This document shows positions 1 to 5,003 of a stretch of 5,003 nucleotides of DNA, one piece after another. The stretch is from Bryobacterales bacterium. GTDB lineage: Bacteria; Acidobacteriota; Terriglobia; Bryobacterales; Bryobacteraceae. The translations under genes and the position numbers were made by a program. Every line of letters begins with the position of its first letter. Position 1 is the first letter of the stretch. The stretch spans positions 475-5,477 of the forward strand of contig PKYZ01000564.1 in the NCBI GenBank assembly GCA_003132865.1. Reading direction: 5' to 3'. The notes below the pieces were generated by a model that saw nothing but the letters and a program-made list of their open reading frames with translations, searched no databases and was not told the origin of the DNA.

Positions 1-1722
1 CAGATCTGGCTGATGGATGCGGACGGCTCGAACCCGAGGCAGGTGACGAATCTTGCGACCGAGGCGGGCGGCGTTCTGTTTTCGCCCGACGGGAAGAACC
101 TGGTTTTCTCGAGCGACGTGTTCCCCGAGTGCGGCGCCAACGATGCCTGCAACAAGAAAGCGTTGGAAGACGAGAAGAACGGCAAAGTGAAGGCGCGCAT
201 CTACACCAGCCTGCTGTACCGGCATTGGAATCACTGGCAGGGTGCGAGGCGCAGCCATTTGATGGTGGTTCCGGTATCGGGTGGGGATCCCAAGGACTTG
301 ACGCCCGGCGCGCTGGACGTGCCGCCATTCTCGTTGGGCGGCGGTGACGATTACGCGATCTCGCCGGACGGGGCCGAGGCCTGTTATGCGGCGAACGCCG
401 ATCCGGTGGCCGCCACCAGCACCAACTCGGATCTCTACGCGATTTCGATTGGCGGCGGGCCCGAGGGGCACCCCGCGCGCAAGATCACAAACAATCCCGG
501 CGCCGACAGCGGGCCGCAGTACTCGCCGGACGGCAAGTATCTGGCTTGGCGCGCGCAGATCCGGCCGGGCTATGAAAGCGACCGCTGGCGGCTGTGGGTG
601 ATGGAACGGGCGACGGGCAGGGTCGCGGATTTGACGGAGAACATGGACCGTTGGGTCGGCAGTTTTGCCTGGTCGCCGGATTCCGCCAGCCTGTTCTTCA
701 CTTCGGAGGACCGCGGGCGGCAGTCCATCCAGTTCAAGTCCGTGAAGGGCGGTGAGGCGCGCGTAGCGGTCAGCGGCGACAACCACCTTGACGAGATGCA
801 GTTCACGCCGGATGGCAAGACGCTGATCTACACGCAGCAGAGCGGCACGCAGCCGGCGGGGATTTACCGCGCGTCCTCATCGGGCGGCGCGGCGGTGGCG
901 TTGACGCACATCAACGATGCCGTGCTGAGTTTCCACGAGATGACGCCGCTGGAGGAGTTCTGGGTGGACGGCGCGGACGGCGCGCGCGTGCAGAGCTTCG
1001 TGGTGAAACCTTACGGCTTTCGGGAAGACCGGAAGTATCCGGTGCTGATGCTGATTCATGGCGGGCCGCAAGGCGCCTGGGGACATAGCTGGACCTATCG
1101 CTGGAACGCGCAGGTGTTCGCCGCGGCGGGATACGTAGTGGTGATGCCCAATCCGCGCGGGTCGACGGGATACGGCCAGAAGTTCATCGACGGGATCAAT
1201 GGCGACTGGGGCGGCCGCGCCTTCGACGACATCATGGCCGTGGCCGATCACGTGGTGACCAGCTTGCCGTATGCCGATGGCAGCCGTATGGCCGCCGCCG
1301 GCGGCTCCTACGGCGGGTACATGATCGATTGGATTCTCGGCCATACGCAGCGTTTCAAGGCGCTGGTCTCGCACGACGGCGTGTACGATCTGCGCAGCGA
1401 ATTCGGCGAGACGGAAGAGCTGTGGTTCCCGCTTTGGGAATTCGGCGGGGCGCCCTGGGATAATCCCGAGAGTTACGGCCGCTGGTCGCCCAGTCTGTTC
1501 GTGAAGGAGTTCCATACCCCTACGCTGGTGATCCACGGCGAGCTGGATTATCGCGTGCCGGTGGGCCAGGGTCTGCAACTGTTCACGGCGCTGCAACTGC
1601 AGAAGGTGCCTTCGAAGCTGTTGCTGTTTCCCGACGAGGGTCACTGGGTGCTGAAGCCGCAGAACAGCCTGCTCTGGTACAAAACATTTATCGATTGGAT
1701 CGATTCCTGGACTAAAAAGTGA
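1..1722 (+). CDS. S9 family peptidase (DPP5/acylaminoacyl-peptidase-like), 5' end outside window
   Basis: Serine exopeptidase or oligopeptidase of the prolyl oligopeptidase family, probably acting on short peptides in the periplasm. Translation is open from base 1 (codons for QIWL precede the ATG at 13) and enters mid-way through a TolB-like propeller blade, so that ATG is not the true start. Numbering from it, the N-terminal part (about 1-300) is a beta-propeller with repeated SPDG-type blades (24-28 and several later copies). It also has a Cys40/Cys46 pair and an RHWNHW segment (70-75), typical of DPP5-like S9 enzymes. The alpha/beta hydrolase domain (about 315-569) shows the oxyanion HGGP (349-352), nucleophile Ser432 in GGSYGG, Asp512 in HGELDYRVP and His544 in DEGHW, so the triad is intact. 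The close Cys pair suggests an exported, oxidised protein. The stop codon overlaps the next gene. Family assignment is secure; substrate preference is inferred. Confidence 0.95.
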   Translation, partial: QIWLMDADGSNPRQVTNLATEAGGVLFSPDGKNLVFSSDVFPECGANDACNKKALEDEKNGKVKARIYTSLLYRHWNHWQGARRSHLMVVPVSGGDPKDLTPGALDVPPFSLGGGDDYAISPDGAEACYAANADPVAATSTNSDLYAISIGGGPEGHPARKITNNPGADSGPQYSPDGKYLAWRAQIRPGYESDRWRLWVMERATGRVADLTENMDRWVGSFAWSPDSASLFFTSEDRGRQSIQFKSVKGGEARVAVSGDNHLDEMQFTPDGKTLIYTQQSGTQPAGIYRASSSGGAAVALTHINDAVLSFHEMTPLEEFWVDGADGARVQSFVVKPYGFREDRKYPVLMLIHGGPQGAWGHSWTYRWNAQVFAAAGYVVVMPNPRGSTGYGQKFIDGINGDWGGRAFDDIMAVADHVVTSLPYADGSRMAAAGGSYGGYMIDWILGHTQRFKALVSHDGVYDLRSEFGETEELWFPLWEFGGAPWDNPESYGRWSPSLFVKEFHTPTLVIHGELDYRVPVGQGLQLFTALQLQKVPSKLLLFPDEGHWVLKPQNSLLWYKTFIDWIDSWTKK

Positions 1723-3053
1723 AACTTATCCTTGCGATTGTAGCTGTCTTGTTAGTCGCGGCGGCCGTGGTGTTGGCGGCGCTTTCCGCCACGCCTGCGA
1801 TCACCATGGACCCGCCGGTGAAGGCCATCGGCGCCAGCACGCCCGTGAAGGTGGAAGTGACTGGACCATATGGACTCCGCCGGTTCACCGCGGTGCTGGA
1901 ACAGAACGGCGCGCGGTACACTGTTTACGACCACCACAATCCGGCGCGCAGGCTGCTTTTCATGCGGCTGCGCGAGGCGCCGCATGCGGTTAGTTTTCCG
2001 GCAGGCAAGCAGCAGGCGCCGGCGCTGCGAGCGGGAAAAGCCACGCTGATCGTGGAGGCGCAATCGAACGACTTCCTGGGCCGCACGACCAGCGCGAGCT
2101 TCGATCTGGATGTGGTGCTGGAACCGCCGCGCCTCGCGGTGGATGAGGCGCAGCATTACATCAACCAGGGTGGCAGCGAACTGGTGACCTTCACCGTCTC
2201 AGGGGATTGGAGCGAGGCGGGCGTCAAGCTGGGGCCCTACACATTCCGCAGCTTTCCGCAGCCGGGCCGGCCCAAGAACGAGCGGTTCTCGCTGTTTGGT
2301 TTTTCTTGGGATCTGCCCGTGGACACCGTGCCGCACGTCTATGCGCGCAACGCCGCAGGCACGGAGGTCACCGGCCGATTCTGGTACAAGGTTTTTCCCA
2401 AGCCATTCCGCACGCGCGACCTGGAAGTCACGGACGCGTTTCTGGACAAGGTGGTGAATCAGATCGATCCGGTAGGGTCTGGCGATCTGCTCACGCGCTT
2501 CCTGCGCATCAACCGCGACCTGCGCAAGCAGAACAATCAAGCGCTCGCGGATTTGCGGCTGAAGACCGAGGAGCGGGTGTTGTGGAACGGCCCGTTCTCG
2601 CAACTTGCGAATTCGCAGGTGGAAGCGCACTTCGCCGATGTGCGCAGCTACATCTACAAAGGCAAGAAAGTGGACCAACAGGTGCACCTCGGCTACGACC
2701 TCGCGGTGACCGCGCATGTCCCCGTGGTGGCGGCCAATGACGGGCGCGTGGTCTGGGCGTCGGACCTGGGCATCTATGGGAACTGCATCGTGCTCGACCA
2801 CGGGTATGGCTTGCAATCGATCTACGGACATCTCAGCCGGATCGATGTGAAGGTGGGTGACATGGTGAAGAAGGGCCAGGCCATGGGGCATAGCGGCTCG
2901 ACGGGCCTGGCAGGCGGCGACCACCTGCACTTCAGCATGCAAGTGGATGGCGTGCAGGTGAATCCGGTGGAATGGTTCGATGCGCACTGGATTCACGACC
3001 GGATACTGAGCAAGCTGGCGGCGGAAGGTGCAGGTGCGGCTGGTGCGCCATAA
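1719..3053 (+). CDS. Membrane-anchored M23 family metallopeptidase (LytM/lysostaphin type)
   Basis: Probable zinc peptidase that cuts peptidoglycan cross-links in the periplasm. Residues 1-24 form a hydrophobic signal peptide or signal anchor after a short Lys-containing start. Residues of about 25-310 are a beta-rich, possibly Ig-like region of unknown role, including a HYINQGGSE segment (about 145-155). The M23 domain spans about 315-425: His323 and Asp327 (HLGYD) and His404 are the expected zinc ligands. His371 in YGHL and His402 in HLHF are the expected catalytic histidines. All are present, so the protein is probably an active enzyme rather than a degenerate EnvC/NlpD-like activator. The GTG start at 1719 is chosen because it gives a complete signal sequence; it overlaps the S9 stop as GTGA and lacks a good Shine-Dalgarno, which fits translational coupling. 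The tail is Ala/Gly-rich. The physiological target and any partner are not visible. Confidence 0.93.
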   Translation: MKLILAIVAVLLVAAAVVLAALSATPAITMDPPVKAIGASTPVKVEVTGPYGLRRFTAVLEQNGARYTVYDHHNPARRLLFMRLREAPHAVSFPAGKQQAPALRAGKATLIVEAQSNDFLGRTTSASFDLDVVLEPPRLAVDEAQHYINQGGSELVTFTVSGDWSEAGVKLGPYTFRSFPQPGRPKNERFSLFGFSWDLPVDTVPHVYARNAAGTEVTGRFWYKVFPKPFRTRDLEVTDAFLDKVVNQIDPVGSGDLLTRFLRINRDLRKQNNQALADLRLKTEERVLWNGPFSQLANSQVEAHFADVRSYIYKGKKVDQQVHLGYDLAVTAHVPVVAANDGRVVWASDLGIYGNCIVLDHGYGLQSIYGHLSRIDVKVGDMVKKGQAMGHSGSTGLAGGDHLHFSMQVDGVQVNPVEWFDAHWIHDRILSKLAAEGAGAAGAP

Positions 3054-3061
3054 GTGTTCCT

Positions 3062-3802
3062 CTACAGGTTCGAGTGACCCGTTGCATCGAAGAAGGGGAT
3101 GTGTTCGCGGCCGTACCCAAACGCATGATAGAGTTCTTTGATTAGTTCTAACGCGCTAGGATCCGGATCGAAACCCTCAGCAAACCTCTTCTTTTCAAAT
3201 ACCAGCCTGTTGTCCTCAAAGGGTCTGACAGGTTCGAACGGATGCATGAAGCCTATGCTTTCAGGCTGATACGGAAGCAGTATCGCGCCTTTGATGTTAA
3301 GATACTGCATCTGGAACAGTATGTCGCTGTGAATTTTCAGGAAATCCGCCAACGCTCTGTAAAGCCTGAGAAAACTCAAGGCGTGCTCGACGACCGGGTA
3401 GGGGTAAAGCCGGGGATGAATCTTCATCTCGGCGGGGTCCTGTTGCCAGCAAAAGTACTGATCGATTGCCGTCCAGAACTCTAAATGACCATTCTTAACA
3501 AACTTCATATGGTGGAACTCGATTCTTTGGTTCTCGAACCCTAAGGCCGTCCGCTTGAGCGGAGGCAAAGGTCTGACGTCCCACCCCCCTGATCGTCCGT
3601 GCGGATTAGGGGGTTTTTCAAGAAGTTCAAGCAGAGCCGACTGTTCCACATCAGCCGAGACTTGGCCGAGGTCCGCGGGCGTGCCTGTGATCCTAAAGAA
3701 TCTGTTAGTCCCGACCCGTTCCTCGAAGGTCTCTTGCATCATCCTCGAGAAGAGGTTTAGGTCCCGTTCCTCTAGAATGTCAGCGATATCGTATTCCACC
3801 AT
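3062..3802 (-). CDS. Hypothetical protein, possible C-terminal half of a split AlbA_2 protein
   Basis: A 246-residue soluble protein with no signal peptide or membrane segment; I do not recognise a named domain. It is rich in aromatic and charged residues. Visible segments are FFRITGTP (35-42), a PPNPHGRSGGWD stretch (64-75) and NGHLEFW (about 104-110). From memory, some longer single-chain AlbA_2 proteins carry a similar Pro-Pro...Gly-Gly-Trp-Asp region after the AlbA_2 domain, which suggests this is the C-terminal part of such a protein. Its ATG follows the TGA of the upstream gene directly and in the same frame. An AAAGG lies about 8 bases before the ATG, inside the upstream gene, so reinitiation is plausible. 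The gene ends 8 bases from the convergent M23 gene. It looks less G+C-rich than the peptidase genes (28/60 in each of lines 3241-3300 and 3301-3360). Coding status is likely; function is unknown. Confidence 0.75.
   Translation of the reverse strand: MVEYDIADILEERDLNLFSRMMQETFEERVGTNRFFRITGTPADLGQVSADVEQSALLELLEKPPNPHGRSGGWDVRPLPPLKRTALGFENQRIEFHHMKFVKNGHLEFWTAIDQYFCWQQDPAEMKIHPRLYPYPVVEHALSFLRLYRALADFLKIHSDILFQMQYLNIKGAILLPYQPESIGFMHPFEPVRPFEDNRLVFEKKRFAEGFDPDPSALELIKELYHAFGYGREHIPFFDATGHSNL
3585..3618 (+). terminator. Terminator-like hairpin plus T-run, antisense inside the 246-residue gene
   Basis: Bases 3585-3594 can pair with 3604-3613 as a 10-bp stem (five C-G pairs at the base, one G-T wobble at 3591/3607) closed by a 9-base loop, followed directly by five T (3614-3618). 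In this orientation it resembles a rho-independent terminator for + strand transcription, i.e. for read-through coming from the S9-M23 unit. On the minus strand no T-run follows the stem. It lies in the codons of the PPNPHGRSGG segment, so the base pairing may be a by-product of protein coding. Confidence 0.35.
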
Positions 3803-4414
3803 TCAGTCCGCCTTTCGTAACGTTCTTTCCAGGTCTGCGAGCCGGGAGTTGATCGACTCGACCTCCGACAGAAACTGGACAAAAAGCTGCTGTTGCCGCC
3901 CCGCGAGGAAGAACTCTCGAATCTCGTCGTATGCCATGTCTCGCTTCCGGTTGCCGTCGCGCAGCGTGAATCGGGTCCTGCCGTTGTGGGTGGAGATATG
4001 TGGTTTGTCTGAGCTATGCGGCACCCGTGCCGCAACGATCCACTCGGAAGCTGTGATCCCGATGGGAGCGACCTCCAGTTGCGCGATACTGGGCTTGATA
4101 CGTTCGATGGCAAGGTCCCGAAGCTGATCTGCCAATCGTTTCGCCTGATCGCCGGCGATAGGCATCAATCGGGCTGCGCGCTCTTGCTTGTCTGCTTCCA
4201 TTCCGATTAATATGTGCCCTCCCTGTGCGTTAGCAAACGCCACGACATCCGCCGCCCACTCCCCCTTGTCAAATTCTAGCCGGTCTTTAGGCTTTCGCGG
4301 GTCGAGTATTTCGGCCTTGAACTCGAGGAAGAGGTCTTCAGGCGTCTGCTGGGTGATGAGGTCGAAGATGTCGGCCGCTGAAATTTCGCTGACCAGCTTC
4401 GCCCGGATCGCCAC
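3803..4414 (-). CDS. Schlafen AlbA_2 domain protein (putative nucleic-acid-binding)
   Basis: A 203-residue protein whose body matches the Schlafen AlbA_2 family. It has EDLFLEFKAE (26-35), the conserved stretch 50-72 with AFANAQGGHILIGM, and FTLRDGNRKRDMAYDEIREFF (149-169, family-typical R-G-N and FF ending). Residues of about 173-203 look like a short coiled coil. Members bind nucleic acid, and eukaryotic Schlafens use a related fold as an endoribonuclease; here E26-x4-E31-x-K33 resembles that acidic site, but activity is only inferred. The GTG at 4414-4412 is chosen as start: the frame has no ATG upstream, the alternative TTG at 4474 would add a low-quality Arg/Pro-rich leader running into the neighbouring promoter, and a TAGAAT hexamer sits 7 bases before the GTG. 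The gene ends with a TGA followed at once by the in-frame ATG of the next gene, so the two may be one broken gene or a coupled pair. It is divergent from the Uma2 gene. Confidence 0.85.
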   Translation of the reverse strand: MAIRAKLVSEISAADIFDLITQQTPEDLFLEFKAEILDPRKPKDRLEFDKGEWAADVVAFANAQGGHILIGMEADKQERAARLMPIAGDQAKRLADQLRDLAIERIKPSIAQLEVAPIGITASEWIVAARVPHSSDKPHISTHNGRTRFTLRDGNRKRDMAYDEIREFFLAGRQQQLFVQFLSEVESINSRLADLERTLRKAD

Positions 4415-4421
4415 ATAAATA

Positions 4422-4427
4422 ATTCTA
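4422..4427 (-). promoter_or_regulatory. Putative -10 element (TAGAAT) of the AlbA_2 gene
   Basis: On the minus strand TAGAAT is followed by 7 bases and then the GTG start of the AlbA_2 gene, the same geometry as the TACAAT before the divergent Uma2 start. It supports the GTG as the start and suggests a leaderless or near-leaderless transcript. No clear -35 box is seen; the upstream sequence is a run of C and G. The two -10 elements are 42 bases apart, so RNA polymerase footprints would overlap and the two promoters could compete. Confidence 0.5.
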
Positions 4428-4469
4428 CAGGAACGCGCATGGGGGCGGCGGAGGGGCAGGCCGCGGCGG

Positions 4470-4475
4470 TACAAT
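4470..4475 (+). promoter_or_regulatory. Putative -10 element (TACAAT) of the Uma2 gene
   Basis: TACAAT matches the sigma-70-type -10 consensus at five of six positions and stands out in very G+C-rich surroundings. It lies 7 bases before the Uma2 ATG, which would place transcription initiation at or next to the A of ATG, giving a leaderless message. This fits the absence of a Shine-Dalgarno sequence. No convincing -35 hexamer is visible 17 bases upstream (the region is G/C-rich), so this is inference from position and sequence only. Confidence 0.55.
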
Positions 4476-4482
4476 CGAAGCC

Positions 4483-4992
4483 ATGAGCACCGCCACGCTG
4501 CTGACCCTGGAACAATTCGAGCAATTACCGCATGAAGACGGCGTGAAGTACGAGTTGAAGGATGGAGAACTGGTCAGAATGGCCAATGCCAAAGCTGGGC
4601 ACGAGAGGACCAAATTCAGGATTGAGCGCAGTTTAATGGCGTACATTCTGCAACACCCAATCGGAGAGATCTATTCCGAATCGTCGTTTGCACTCTCGCC
4701 GTCGCGCGTGTGCGCTCCGGACGTCTCTTTCCTGCGGAACGAATTAGCCGTCAAGACCGACCCGGATCGCATTTTTCAGGTTGCGCCGGACCTGGCCATC
4801 GAAGTGGTATCCGAAAGCGAGAGCGCCCTGGAATTGCGCCAGAAGATCCAGGATTATCTAGACGCCGGTTCCAGGGCTGTTTGGACGTTCTATCCCAAGC
4901 TGCGAGTCGTCGCGGTCTACGACCAATCGAGCTGTAGGGAATTTCGCGGAGATCAGATCCTGGAAGCCCCCGAGATCCTGCCGGGCTTCTAG
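4483..4992 (+). CDS. Uma2 family protein (PD-(D/E)XK nuclease-like fold)
   Basis: A 169-residue Uma2 (DUF820) protein. This family has a restriction-endonuclease-like fold and is expanded in cyanobacteria, Acidobacteriota and Chloroflexota; its cellular role is poorly known. Signature segments are YELKDGELV (23-31), APDVSFL (78-84), PDLAIEVVSESES (102-114), LRQKIQDYLDAG (118-129) and AVW (132-134). The predicted metal/catalytic residues Asp80, Glu107 and Lys121 are present, so nuclease chemistry is possible but unproven. The ATG at 4483 is supported by the standard N-terminal MSTATLLTLEQFEQLP pattern; there is no clear Shine-Dalgarno, and a TACAAT lies 7 bases upstream, suggesting a leaderless mRNA. 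The protein stops directly after LPGF, whereas relatives I know of usually continue some 10-20 residues through a final LF-type segment, so it may be slightly truncated at the C-terminus. It is divergent from the AlbA_2 gene. Confidence 0.92.
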   Translation: MSTATLLTLEQFEQLPHEDGVKYELKDGELVRMANAKAGHERTKFRIERSLMAYILQHPIGEIYSESSFALSPSRVCAPDVSFLRNELAVKTDPDRIFQVAPDLAIEVVSESESALELRQKIQDYLDAGSRAVWTFYPKLRVVAVYDQSSCREFRGDQILEAPEILPGF

Positions 4993-5003
4993 GCCGGAGT
5001 GAA

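Noticed and set aside
13..15. ATG at 13 as the real start of the S9 gene
   Set aside because: The frame is open upstream and the preceding codons continue a propeller blade (QIWLMDADG), so the gene begins outside the window.
877..1644. 255-codon open frame on the minus strand inside the S9 gene
   Set aside because: Arg/His/Ala-rich, domainless translation opposite a clearly conserved hydrolase domain with an intact triad; typical antisense shadow of G+C-rich codons.
2207..2740. 177-codon open frame on the + strand in another frame of the M23 gene
   Set aside because: Overlaps conserved coding sequence and has no recognisable domain.
2199..2996. 265-codon open frame on the minus strand inside the M23 gene
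   Set aside because: His-rich translation antisense to conserved M23 motifs; no plausible start context or domain.
3555..4127. 190-codon + strand open frame across the minus-strand gene junction
   Set aside because: Ser/Arg-rich composition without domain signals, lying opposite the recognisable AlbA_2 motifs.
4415..4474. TTG at 4474 as the start of the AlbA_2 gene (20 more residues)
   Set aside because: The extension is Arg/Pro-rich, covers both candidate -10 elements and reaches within 8 bases of the divergent ATG; GTG at 4414 with TAGAAT 7 bases upstream fits better.

Overview
The window reads as chromosome from a moderately to highly G+C-rich Gram-negative-type bacterium. The combination of a large exported S9 peptidase of the DPP5/acylaminoacyl-peptidase type, an envelope M23 peptidase, a Uma2-family gene and near-leaderless TANAAT promoters is reminiscent of Acidobacteriota (Solibacter/Bryobacter-like genomes). 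That placement is an inference from general familiarity, not from a database search.

Left half (1-3053, + strand): the 3' part of an S9 prolyl-oligopeptidase-family peptidase enters from the left edge. It overlaps by 4 bases (GTGA) a membrane-anchored M23 (LytM/lysostaphin-type) peptidase with all its metal and catalytic residues. The pair looks co-transcribed and translationally coupled, and both products probably act outside the cytoplasm, on peptides and on peptidoglycan respectively.

Middle (3062-4414, - strand): a convergent two-gene unit ends only 8 bases from the M23 stop codon. The upstream member encodes a Schlafen AlbA_2 domain protein; the downstream member encodes a 246-residue protein of unknown function. 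They are contiguous in the same reading frame, separated only by one TGA that is immediately followed by ATG, so they may be one ancestral protein split by a stop codon. This block appears less G+C-rich than the peptidase genes: two 60-base lines sampled in it gave 28/60 each, against 43/60 and 44/60 for two lines in the left half. A terminator-like hairpin with a T-run, oriented to stop + strand transcription, lies inside the 246-residue gene.

Right edge (4483-4992, + strand): a Uma2-family PD-(D/E)XK nuclease-like gene is divergent from the AlbA_2 gene. Only 68 bases separate the two start codons. Each start is preceded, at exactly the same 7-base distance, by a TANAAT -10 hexamer (TACAAT and TAGAAT), and neither has a clear Shine-Dalgarno sequence. 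This suggests two back-to-back leaderless or near-leaderless promoters.

I see no RNA genes, CRISPR arrays, insertion sequences or long repeats. Every stretch over 300 bases is covered by a gene. The strongest candidates for something unusual are the TGA-ATG split of the AlbA_2 protein and the paired leaderless promoters between two nuclease-like genes; neither is proof of a new system.
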